From Ulva prolifera (Eukaryota > Chlorophyta > Ulvophyceae > Ulvales > Ulvaceae): a DNA stretch of 64,000 bases. Numbering within the stretch: position 1 is the first letter of the stretch; every line of letters starts with the position of its first letter. Both the position numbers and the translations under genes were made by a program. Below, piece after piece: positions 10,679 through 21,088 of the stretch. The DNA is taken from contig CM041203.1 of the NCBI GenBank assembly GCA_023078555.1, positions 1,751,481 to 1,815,480 of the forward strand, given 5' to 3'. The notes beneath the pieces are model-generated. The model had not been told where the DNA came from. It did not search any database and saw only the letters and a program-made list of their open reading frames with translations.

Positions 10679-12390
10679 ATGCCCGACGCCAAGCCGGGCG
10701 ATGCCGGGATCCAAGCCACGGACAGTACAGGTGGTGACGACTGTTGGGAACACTATGTAGAGAAGCAGAACAATGCCAGGGCCAAGCTGAACCTTCTTCG
10801 AACCCCTCGAGTTCTGCAGCCCTCAGTGTCTGGAGTGCGGGTATGTCGTTGCTTGTGCAGCACCGTGATCCTTTCACACGGCCATAGTGACTCTGGATCG
10901 GCGTCGCAGTCCTCAGGCTCATGATCCTGCAGGTTCGAGTCTCACGGCACAGTGGTGGCTCGCATGATCTGACACTGTTCAGCACGAACGATTATCTGGG
11001 GCTGTCGAGCCACCCACAAGTGCACGCAGCGATAGCTAGTGCTGCAGCCAGCTATGGCATGGGACCGCGGTCTGCAGCCATCGTCGCAGGCCATACAAGC
11101 CTGCATGAGCGCCTGGAGTGCAGATTGGCAAAACTGAAACACACTGAGGCATGCTTGTTGTTCCCCACGGGATTCGCTGCAAACCTTGCAGCCATCACAG
11201 CGCTTGCCATGGACAGCTCTGTGGCTATTTTCTCGGACGAATTGAATCATGCATCTCTCATAGATGGCTGCCGCTTGGCTAGGGCCCGGGGAGTGCAAAC
11301 ACATGTCTATCGACACAAGGACTATGCTCATCTGCATCACCTGCTTGAGGAGCACCGGAGCAAACCACGAAAGCTGGTCGTGACAGATGGTGTGTTCAGC
11401 ATGGATGGGGACGTTGCCGACTTAACAGTGCGAGTCTTCCCCCGTGCATACGCTTCGAACTAATGATGTGCTTCATGTCCATGCAAGTGTTCAGTCACAA
11501 CTCCAAAGTGGTGTAATTAGCAGAAACATGTACATCAGCCAGCTTGGGTCAGCCACCCAACTGTCGATTCAGCACCGCATTGGTCTGGTCGCTGTGGGCT
11601 AACTTAGCGTGGACGCCTGACCGATGGCACACCATGTCACGAATTGCTCAAACAGCATCAAGGTAAATCTGCGATGGTGCCCTACATCTCAAGTGCGGGG
11701 CTCACAGCTGTGATTTCTGTGGCAATGTGCAGGAACTTCGCAAGCTGAGGTTGCAGCATAGTTTTCTGCTCCTTGTGGATGACGCGCATGGCACCCTTGT
11801 GCTGGGAGCAAACGGTGGCGGAGTTGCCGATTCGAAAGATCTGACCGGATCAGTTGACGTTCATGTTGGCACTCTGAGCAAGGCAGTAGGTGCACACGGA
11901 GGTTTCGTGGCCTGCAGCCGAGCGCTGAAGACGCTGCTTGTAAATCAGGGCCGTGCGTACGTTTACTCTACAGCGTTACCAGTCCCCACCGTCGCAGGAG
12001 CATTAGCTGCTCTCGATGTCTTTGACAGGTACGGGAATGATCTTCAGCTCGCCCTGCACCTTTCGCAGCGCAGTGCATGGCATCATTAGTTGACTATGCC
12101 CATGCAGGGAGCGTTGGCGCATCACCCATCTGCAAAAGCTGCAATCACAAGTGTCAAAATATCTCGGAAAGCCTGTCCAGAGTCCGATTGTGCCAATTTT
12201 GATCGGCAGCCCGGAGTTGGCTATGCACATTTGCGCACAGCTGCTCGAGGCAGGGATCCATGTGCCCGCTATCAGGCCGCCGACTGTTCCCAGTGGAACC
12301 AGCCGATTGAGACTTAGTCTGTCAGCAGAACATAGAATCGTTGATGTCCTCTGTCTGCTCAGTTGTATCGACCGGCACGTCCAAACCTAG
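10679..12390 (+). CDS. BIOF: 8-amino-7-oxononanoate synthase (biotin synthesis)
   Basis: Exons 10679-10840, 10933-11427, 11733-12028 and 12108-12390 keep phase and give about 411 residues. The enzyme condenses pimeloyl thioester with alanine, the first committed step of the conserved biotin pathway, and is a PLP alpha-oxoamine synthase. Hallmarks are 'FSTNDYLGLSSHPQV', 'GPRSAAIVAGHTSLHERLE', 'LFPTGFAANLAAI', 'DDAHGTLVLGANGGG' and 'VGTLSKAVGAHGG', whose Lys (about K269) should bind PLP, then 'IRPPTVPSGTSRLRL'. The text tracks plant BIOF closely, favouring it over glycine C-acetyltransferase. Plant BIOF can end in a peroxisomal signal, but this protein ends '...DRHVQT' with no SKL-like tripeptide. 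The start is the first in-frame ATG; an upstream targeting exon cannot be excluded. A TGTAA lies just after the stop. Confidence 0.92.
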
Positions 12391-12960
12391 CAAACGCTGT
12401 AAGCAAACAAGTCAATCCACACTGGGATTCAATGAATGGTTCATATCCTTACCGAATTCGAATTGACTTGCTTGGTATGTGTTGACAGCTGGCATCTCGC
12501 CAGTAATGCGGATTTCGCCCTCGTTCGCAACGCGTGGCGTCCGGGACGCTGCACACTGATTAAGCGCTCTGTACGAGCGGCAGCAGGATTCAGAATCGCT
12601 AGCGCCAAGACTTGCTGTTTATTACGTAGAGAAATTCTGCGCTGCGATCGGACTCCGTTCTGTTTTCAAGTGAAGTACTACTGTCGTGGCAGCAGCCGTA
12701 GCCGCTTGCTGACAACACATCCTAGTTTTAACTTAACTGCCACTGAGCCGGTGAGGCATTCAAGCCAGGCGCTTCGTGTGCGTATTCCCTTCGTTGACCA
12801 CGCTGCGACGGGGCCGCATGCGACCGATAGCTCCTCCGCTAGCCATGTTGTCGCATATACCTTACACAACACTTGCTGTGACATCACATATTCGAAATTG
12901 AATCCGTGACAAGCATGTCTGTGCGTGCAGTTGGATCGTATTTCGTATTTGGAAGGACCC
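12391..12960. other. intergenic between bioF and the MOS1-like gene
   Basis: 570 bp with short unremarkable frames. The promoter of the next gene is expected here. No gene or clear motif was found. Confidence 0.4.
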
Positions 12961-15900
12961 ATGGCGTTCACCAGGTGCGCAACCACGGCCGAGCCGGATC
13001 GCATGCTGCAATCATGTTTTACAGCGATATTTAACACGCATCTTCTGTTATGATGACCCGCTTGCTGCCATGGCGCTTGCAGTGAAGGGCGTGCTCTGTT
13101 TACCCGGCGCATGGCCGATGTGCGCATCTACTCAAAGTCATCATTCTGTGCCTATACAGGAAGCGCACAGTGATTGGCTCTAAATTGGCTGGCCCGAAGC
13201 CGGTGGTGCTGCCTTCGGAAAAGTACGTCCTTCCCTTGCAGTACATCATTGGCGCGACGGGCCGCAGCGTTGCGAAGCGCTCGAATCCGCGAGAACATCA
13301 ACTCACTGTGAGATCTTGCAGGAAGGAAAATGCTGGACAGGATCCCAATGTCTCATTGGTTCCACACAAAAGGTGCGACAGCTGACGTGAGTTCAAATAT
13401 CGTACTTCCGGTCGCTTCGTCAGAGACCACTAAAGCTTTGCTTAAGTCAAATCAGCAGCGTCAATTCAATATTAGGCAAAGCTTCACGGTGATGCGTATG
13501 GTGCAGAGGTGTTTGGGGCTCGTTGAACACTAGTGGAAGACCGGATGATCCGTACGGAAGCCATGAGGCCGAAGCTTCTCATGATGCTGGCCAGCCTGGA
13601 ACTTTGCCAGCACATGCACCATCTTCAGGAGGGCCAGCATGGGGAGGTGCCGGTCTGCCTGAGAGAATTCAGGTGTGCTTAACAGCGGCTGAAGTCCGTG
13701 TTCCCTGTGACATCAGCACTGCCTTTCAGATGTCGAGCTTGCAACCACTCTCTCATCTGTCGCCCCCTCGCAGGAACAAGCGAAGGATAGCGCCAGTGAC
13801 GATGCAACTGGTGACTCAAATAGCAGATCAGACAGAGTGCATGGCGATCTGCGGCATGCACATGGGCATCTTCGCCACTGGTGTGTTTTCCCCGCTCTCA
13901 GGCAGTCGTCCATACCATCAGCGGTTTTTAGGTCGTCACGACGTGAATGCACATTCAGGGACGACAATGGTGGTCTCAAGATGCATGATCCACATGCACG
14001 CCCTCCTCCGCCACCTCCGCCACACGCCGCTCGTCGTTCGGACTCCGAGCATCACCCTTACCCCCCACGGGTGCCTCCTCCGCCAGGACCCCCTCCACCT
14101 GGTCCTCCATCCCATCACACACCACGCGGAGGCCAGTATGGTCCTCCAGACTACCATTCAGCAGGTCCACAGACTGGCATGCCGCCCCATGCACCACACC
14201 AGACACGAACACACCCACGCCGCGACGTTCCAGACGGCGGCAAGCGTCATCCGGGATTCAGTCCAGAAGGCAATTTTACAGCAAAACTTGAGGCAATGTC
14301 AGGCAGGACAGGCGGTCATGGGCCGCCAGACTCTCAGAGTCATCGCCGTGGGCCAGCAGAGCCTCGTCCTGGGGCAGCGGGCGGTCGCCATGGCCCATCT
14401 CACCCCCGTGGGCACCAGGCTAACGTGCAGCCGTCCTCCAGAGATCCTGATCAAGATGCTGAAGACGATGCATCGAATTCTGGCCAGATCGAGCCTCAGC
14501 AGGCCCGGTCTGTATCTGCATCTTCGCAAGATGCAGCGGCAGCCCTGGCTTCTGCTGCAGCGGCTGCAGCCGCAGCGGCCTTACAGCGCCCGCCTCCAGT
14601 ACGGTCGGCAGCAGCTGCCCCTGCCGTGAGCGCATTGCTCCCTGCTGCGCCGCCGCGTGACGGGTCCGGGCCTTCGAATGGCCAGGGGCCCACAAGCATG
14701 TCGGCATCTGCGCCGGTGCAAGGCGGTGCAAACAAGCCTGTGCAGATGGGTACCCCTGTGATGCACCTTGTGCAGGGCCAGCCTGTGCCCCATGGCATGC
14801 AGTCGTTGCCTCCCGGAGTGACGGTGGTGCCAATCATGCCTGGTGTGCAGCAGCAGACGACCAGCCACGTAATGGCGCCTGGCATGCACCCGGCAACCAT
14901 GCCGGTGACGATGCATATGGGCCCTGGTGGCATGATGCCTGTGATCACCTCACACGGGCAGCCTGTGCCAGGCGCAGTGTACCAGCACATGCCCATGGCC
15001 CACCCGCACGTCCCTCACCAAGTGCCCCCGCAGGCGATGATGCACCCGCAGGTGATGCTTGTTCAGCATCCTGCAGGAGTCCCTCTGCAGGCAGGTGTGA
15101 GGCCACAGCATGCGGTGATGGGACCAGTCCTGCCTCAAGGCCCGCACAGTGCAGTTCCTCAGCATGAAGCCCAGGTAGCTCCCAGTGGACCACCCCCTGC
15201 CGCAGTGCCTACCAGTGCGGCAGGCCAAGGGCACCTCACTCGGGGAGATGCGCCAGCAGCAGCGCACCCAGCGCCTGTTGCTGCCATGCACTCGGATGGC
15301 CACGCAAGTGTGCCACCGCCTGCGGCAGCGCCAGGGCACGGGAAGGCGTCGCCAGAGCAGCAGGATGTTGGTCCAGGCCGGTCTGAAGCGGACAAGCCTG
15401 GAGAAATGGTCAGCAAGTGGTCCCGGCCTCCCAATGCGGCGCCTCGGCAACAGCAAGTCGACGATGGGCAGCAGAAAGAGCGGGTACCTGCGCCGCCAGA
15501 GTCGGAGACACAGCCTTCAGAGCAGCTGGGGAAGAGGCGTGCAGGCAGGCGAGAAGAGCAGACGAAAGGCCAGGCAAGAGGCCAGACCAATTCCAGCCGA
15601 GCCGGTCGCAGGCCTGATGCAGATGGGGAAGCGGTTGCCGATAGCCAGCAGCGGCCTGACCGCGGCGGTCGCGGGCGCGGCCGCCGTGAACTCCGGTCAC
15701 AGGCAGCAGACGCGTTCTCCGATCCTGCGGGGGTGCAAGGGCGTGGCTCTGGGCAGTCTGCAGATCTGTCCGTTGAGGGGGGCAACGCTGATGCAAGCCG
15801 TGGTCGCGGCCGGGGTCGGGGGTGGGGCCGTGGAGCTGGGCGCGGGATGGGCCGGGGTGGGGGACGCTGGGAGTCGCCCGTGGGGGACCGCTCACAGGGC

Positions 15901-16666
15901 GGCTCTGAAGCTGTGAATGCTGCCGATGATGTAAGGATTCCGCCGGATGTCATGGCCGGGCGTGGAGCCCGGCACGGTGGCCGAGGGGGCAGAGGCAGGC
16001 GGAACGGCAATGGACGAGGCCAAGAGGGTGCCAACGCGGATGGAGCCGGCCGGGGGGAGCGCAGCTCCGCAGGGGATGGCGCGACAGAGGCACCTCAGGC
16101 TGATTCCAAGAGTCATGATGCGCGGAACGGCGCCGCCGGCAGGACAGCTGGGCCAGGGCGTGGGAAGCGCACCGCCGACCCTTCTCGGACACAGGGCCGT
16201 GGGTCAGGGAGGCACAGTGAGGGAAGCCTGCAACGGCGCAGGGATGGTGCTCATTCTGCTGTCAATGTTGAGAGTGCAGCCGCAGCAGCGCAGGCTGCTG
16301 CTGAGATTGCCCCCCAAGTGTTCACACAAGCTCTTGCGAAGATCGAGGCGTTCAAGATCCCGGTACGGCTCACCACTCCACCCCAACACGCATCTGCGAG
16401 CACCTCAGCGTTGTTTATCTAATATGAGAGATCCGAGTGAGTTCTGACACTGGTCGCTGCGATTGTGATGTGTTGTCATGAGATCTGACAGTCACGCCAT
16501 GCATGCGCATCGCTGATAGCGACACTCTGGCATACAGGAGCTTCCGCAGGCATCTGCAAAGGCTGGTGAAAACAAGAGTAAGGATCTAACTCGAGTTTCT
16601 AAAGGCAGGAGACGCCAAGCCAAGACTCCTGCCATTGTAGATGGCAATTCAAGTGGACCCAAGTAG
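12961..16666 (+). CDS. MOS1/PRRC2-like protein with BAT2 N-terminal domain
   Basis: Proposed exons 12961-12974, 13160-13222, 13322-13372, 13507-13672, 13774-16362 and 16538-16666 keep phase and give about 1003 residues. Spliced N-terminus: 'KLAGPKPVVLPSEKKENA', then 'GQDPNVSLVP' and 'GVWGSLNTSGRPDDP'. This matches the pattern of the BAT2_N domain in plant MODIFIER OF SNC1 1 and animal PRRC2 (KPxxLPS..ENxGxDPNVxxVP..xWG). The rest is low complexity: a proline run near residue 176, long Met/Pro/Gln/Val-rich stretches, an acidic/charged segment, an RG-rich block near residues 777-800 suited to RNA binding, and a short basic C-terminus in its own exon. In plants MOS1 modulates expression of an immune-receptor gene; in animals PRRC2 proteins work in translation and stress granules. 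Which role applies here is unknown. The 14-nt first exon is inferred from phase. Confidence 0.68.
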
Positions 16667-16885
16667 CGAGATCTTCCACATCAATTACAACAATGGCAGC
16701 ACTATGGCTGCACCATGCAGTTTCTAAATAATATCAAGCGTACGTCTGACACCTGGGACCAAGTTCAGAAATCAGTAACCCTTTCTTTCACTCCACACAT
16801 ACCGACATTCACATTTACTCAATCCACCTGCAGCTTTGACTGTGGTTCAGTGCTTGGTGCATATCCACTGCCTGCCATTCCTTCC

Positions 16886-17454
16886 TCAATCTCGGCTCCC
16901 AAACTGCACAACAAGCCGATGGTCGCCAGTGCTATGTAAGAAACATCGATAGAAAAGTCGCATCTCCGGTATGTCACATGAAATAAAACTCGGTATCTCG
17001 GTGGAGACAGGCACCCACAATATCATCGGTGGCATGCCGGAAGAGCACTCGCTTTCTGATGTTGTTCTGATATGCCAAGCTGACACGACACCCAGACTCT
17101 GTCAACTGCTCGGAGAGTTCACGCGCGCACCTGCCCCAGTTGCCGGTTCCGTTGCCTCCTTTCTTAGTGGCCGGCTTCAGAGAGGACCCATCGCCTAGAG
17201 CACACAGGAAGTTTTCAGTGACCAGTCTTCGTGTGACGTCACCGTGGTTTCGACATACATCGTGTGCAGTCGATCCATACGCCAGCGCTCGCGTGTTCCG
17301 ATCGATATTGCGGAACGCGCCAGTCACAGAGCGCACCGGGATGACGGTCCATGCGCATCTTTCCGGAATTTTCTGCCTTCTTGTCATCAACTTTGGTGTG
17401 CTGCTCTTGGCGCACACGAGCTTTGGTGTCGTGATCATGCTTTGCACTCACCAT
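16886..17454 (-). CDS. small Stm1/HABP4-PAI-RBP1-like protein, about 75 aa
   Basis: Three short minus-strand exons, 17454-17337, 17194-17131 and 16931-16886, join in phase (1 then 2) to about 75 residues. It is very hydrophilic and Lys/Asp/His-rich. The first junction creates 'MDRHPGDGSSLKPATKKG' and the next segment reads 'GGNGTGNWGS'. A (D)RH.G..KKGG.G.GNWG pattern is seen in small ribosome- or mRNA-associated proteins related to Stm1 and SERBP1/HABP4. The assignment rests on this motif and on splice-phase agreement; length and composition fit a small basic RNA-associated protein. The ATG at 17454 is followed by GTGAGT, which looks like a donor, so the true start could differ. Confidence 0.5.
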
Positions 17455-19200
17455 GGCTGTATTTCTGCTAGCTCAAGACGATCAACGATGGTGTACTTCG
17501 TGACTTTGCTATTGCCAGATCCAGCCAATGATCATGTTGCTCTGCCCGCCAACACTGGTACCTATTTACCCCGCTGATAGATCAAGCGTTCAAGGTAGTG
17601 AACCCTGGATGCGCGTCATGGGCTGTCTAGTCAGCCAGCTCAGTCGGGCCTGATCCCGCATTAACTTCGAAATGCATGCGGCAGTGCCAAGGAACGTTCA
17701 CGGTGTTTCGGGTACGGGCACCACGCGTGTACAGACCGTTTACCAAGCATGGCCCTGTGGGGCTAAGTCAAATCCTGTGCTGGTGGAAGGACTGTGCATT
17801 TAACATCATGTGTTTCAGGTACAAAGTTGGACTGACAGCGCGGCGTGTCTTGTGAACAGTCTTACCACCCACACCCAGGTGCACCTGGCGACATGGAACT
17901 TCATGGACTTCCTCTGCGGAGTGAGTCCCTTGGTAGGCCCGCTGGCACAGTTCACATGTGACTACAGAACGTTCCCAAGGGCAACCAACATGAGGGAGGT
18001 CTACAAAAGACCAGGCTGTCCTCACAGCAGGACCAGTCCCAAACTACATTCGGTACAGCTACAGCTTACCAGTGAAGCATACGTACATGGGGTCCGCTGA
18101 TCAGGGGGTGTGAAGTGTTGGTGTGTTGCCCCCCCAGGCACAACAATAGCACCGGTGGTGTGGGGTCAAGCTGGAGTACAGGCTCCGAATGTGGAGTAGT
18201 ATTACATTGCACTTGACTACCAACTAGCAGCGTCAGATACCTGTCATGTCCACCTCACAATTTGCAGGGAAGGTTTCTTCCCGGCCGCTGCAAAGTACCA
18301 TGTAGCTCATTGCATGTATGGATTGTTTGCAAGCAGTGCTGCGTACATTGACCCAGCCACTTTAGAAACAAGTCACCTGAAGCTCCATCAATGTTTTTAG
18401 CCTTCACTGTAACAACAAACTATATTGTCAACAAATCTTTCATGGACTGCAACAACACCAGCTGCAGTACTTCGGAAGTGATTATAGGTCATAATGATGA
18501 CAGAACGTTTGTGGTCCCGAATGCAGTGTCATGCACTCTATTCGGGACCACAAACCCGATGGCCGTTGCTAATGTAGTGGTTGGGGTTACAACTGAAGTT
18601 GAAATAACCTGATCTTTGTTTGAATATGGACTGTTACAACTCGGCAGATGAGCTGACTCAGGTCTGTGCCTTCAAGCTACAGTTGATTACTGTCTGTTGC
18701 GGGACATGATATTGTAATTGCAATATCCAAACCACAGAAAGATCATCACGTGGATGGGTCGTCTACCAGCATTTGAAGCAGAGGCAAACTGCAGTGCAGC
18801 CGAGAGCCCAGCTTTTTCAATTCATAGTGAGGTTTGTTCCCTGTTGCCCCGATTAAGAGCACAACTGCCGATAGACGACGGCTTGTTTACCTTCAACGGT
18901 CATAAGTCGGCGTGTACTTCAGATGCACCGGCTAATCTCGAAATAATGCAATTTTTCTGGGCAATAGCCAAGTGTTCATCATCAGACAGAGAATCGATAT
19001 TGTCGCTGAAGACCACGTGTCTTATCCTCTGGAGCTTGTTAGGCTAACATGCGACACTGTTGACTCACAAAAAGTCTTTACGCATGCAACCGACACGTAC
19101 GAGCCTACTGCCGTGCTGCTCTTTGCGAACAGCACGATATACGGAGGGTGGTGTTGATTCAACACCGGATGGGATAGACACCGTGGTCAACAGAGACGGC
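17455..19200. other. 1.7-kb stretch without a recognised gene
   Basis: Both strands were read. The frames (for example 18391-18612 + and 17768-18025 -) have no recognisable domain and no convincing splice partners. The one structural feature is the hairpin at 18507-18555. Composition looks less GC-rich than the coding parts. Confidence 0.4.
18507..18555. repeat. 22-bp-arm inverted repeat (strong hairpin), 5-nt loop
   Basis: The left arm at 18507-18528 begins GTTTGTGGTCCCGAAT. The right arm at 18534-18555 is its reverse complement with two adjacent mismatches. The loop is TCATG at 18529-18533. The outer 16 bp pair perfectly. No flanking direct repeat or transposase is seen. It could be a hairpin RNA, the core of a palindromic element or a fold-back remnant. 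It is not a bacterial-type terminator. Confidence 0.75.
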
Positions 19201-19660
19201 CTAAGAACTGGAGAACTTGGTCACAGCCTTTGTGCCCTCGGAGACCTGCACACACGAAGCCCCAGCTTAGAATGCGTTGGATTAAGACAGAAGATAGAAG
19301 CGACACGAACGACAAACCAGGAACGAAGTGAAAGGTCACGAAGCATACCGCATGCTTTGCGAGCTCGCCGGGCAGAATGAGCCGGACCGCGGTCTGGATC
19401 TCCCGAGACGTGATAGTCGGCTTCTTGTTGTACCGAGCCAGGCGGGAGGCCTCAGTGGCAATCTTCTCGAAAATGTCATTGATGAACGAGTTCATAATGG
19501 ACATTGCCTTACTGCTGATTCCGGTGTCGGGATGCACCTGCTTGAGGACCTTGTAGATGTAAATCTTGTAGGTCTCAGCCTTTGACTTCTTCTTCTTCTT
19601 GCCGTCGACATTCTTCTTTGCCACCTTCTTGACGGGTGTCTTCTCGCCCTTAGGTGCCAT
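19201..19660 (-). CDS. H2B: Histone H2B, one intron
   Basis: Two exons, 19660-19349 and 19245-19201, give 118 residues. A short Lys-rich tail leads into the histone fold '[19 protein letters not shown]', '[19 protein letters not shown]', '[19 protein letters not shown]' and 'LPGELAKHA', then exon 2 '[14 protein letters not shown]', which includes the Lys that is mono-ubiquitinated in other H2Bs. It pairs with H2A in the nucleosome. Two points are unusual for a replication-dependent histone: an intron, close to the C-terminus, and no H2A partner gene beside it. Both suggest a polyadenylated, possibly replication-independent variant, but sequence alone does not decide. Confidence 0.96.
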
Positions 19661-19748
19661 TGTCTGTTATGAAAGAGTGGGGGGTGATGAACGAGTCGGT
19701 GCCAAAGAGCATTCAAGCGATATCCATCGATGGAGATGGCCTTTGCTG

Positions 19749-19756
19749 TATAAATA
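19749..19756 (-). promoter_or_regulatory. TATA-like element upstream of H2B
   Basis: Plus-strand TATAAATA, read as TATTTATA on the H2B strand, lies about 89-96 bp upstream of the H2B start codon. This suits a core promoter with a short leader. It is a single motif with no experimental support. Confidence 0.4.
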
Positions 19757-20551
19757 GTGGGCCGTGTTACGAGTCGATTCAGACTCGAGGCCGCTGTATC
19801 CCGCCGCATGCCCTCTCAGATTGGCACCGCGTGTAGGTCTAGGTATCGCGGCAATCCCAAAAATCGAGGAACGCGGTACGCATACGGCATTATCAGCTCG
19901 GCCGTTCCGACTGATCAGCTGACAGTGCAGCTCTGACAATAATCAACGATCCAAATCTGGCGGCATCTTTTGTAGGCCACGATGTTGTAGGGCGTGATCA
20001 TGATCCGACGGGCAACAACAACACGTGTACAGATATGCCGGCAACAGCAAATCGCATATATGTGTGAAATAGCTTCATACACAAAGCAAGAGCCGCATGG
20101 AAATTCATATCACATACTCATCTCAGCGAATCCGGTGTTCATGCAATGTGCCACCACTGCACATGTCGTCCGATACACACTCACTTCTATGGCACATGGA
20201 CAGGCTCCAGTGATCCCAGGAATCAATGTGGTCCTTTGCAGCATACATTTCCGACATACGCTATCCGTTGCCCTTGCATTGATACCCAGGAACAAGGAAC
20301 TGTGCGGCAATGTTTGTACTACGTGGATGTTGGCCCCTCACTGCCTGATACCAAGCGTGAAGTGTCTGGAAGATCGTTCACCTCTAGAGATGATGTCACC
20401 TGCTCGGTGAGTGCACGCTGCAAGGCATGACAAATGCGCATGACCGGATGCCTCTCACAGCAGTGTGCCTGGGAGACGTAAGAATGCTTCCAGTGTGGCT
20501 GCTTTGCTGTTTTGCACATACTGCCACAAGAGGACACGCAGGTGTCCAAGC

Positions 20552-20668
<117 letters not shown>

Positions 20669-21088
20669 CTGCATGTCGACGCTGTGCCTGGGTGCAACCA
20701 GATGGTGTATGAGAAGGCAGTTTTCATCTTGTGTTCCCACCGTACTGCGCTGGGTCGTCGCCTACATCAAGCGTGTAGTCGGCTTTCGAATGCACTGATT
20801 ACCAACGTTGCAACTCGCTGTACATCATGGTTACATCAGCCAATGTGCAGCAGCAATCTACACCGGCTGCTGCGTCCGGCCCCGGGCTGACAGCCACGCC
20901 GTTTTGCCACATCCTGAGGCCTCACATCAAAGTGTGCCAACATGAGCCACCCAACCAGCAGGCCAGGCTGCTCATGCATAGTGCCTAGCAGCCGCACAAA
21001 ACCACCAGGTGGCCTGCCCGGCACCAGACACCTGCTCGAATCGTCTAGCCCACATCCCACGCCTCCCACACTCCACGCTGTACGCCAC

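Noticed and set aside
10933..10945. GGTTCGAGTCTC resembling a tRNA B box
   Set aside because: It lies at the start of a bioF coding exon, and no tRNA cloverleaf or A box could be built around it.
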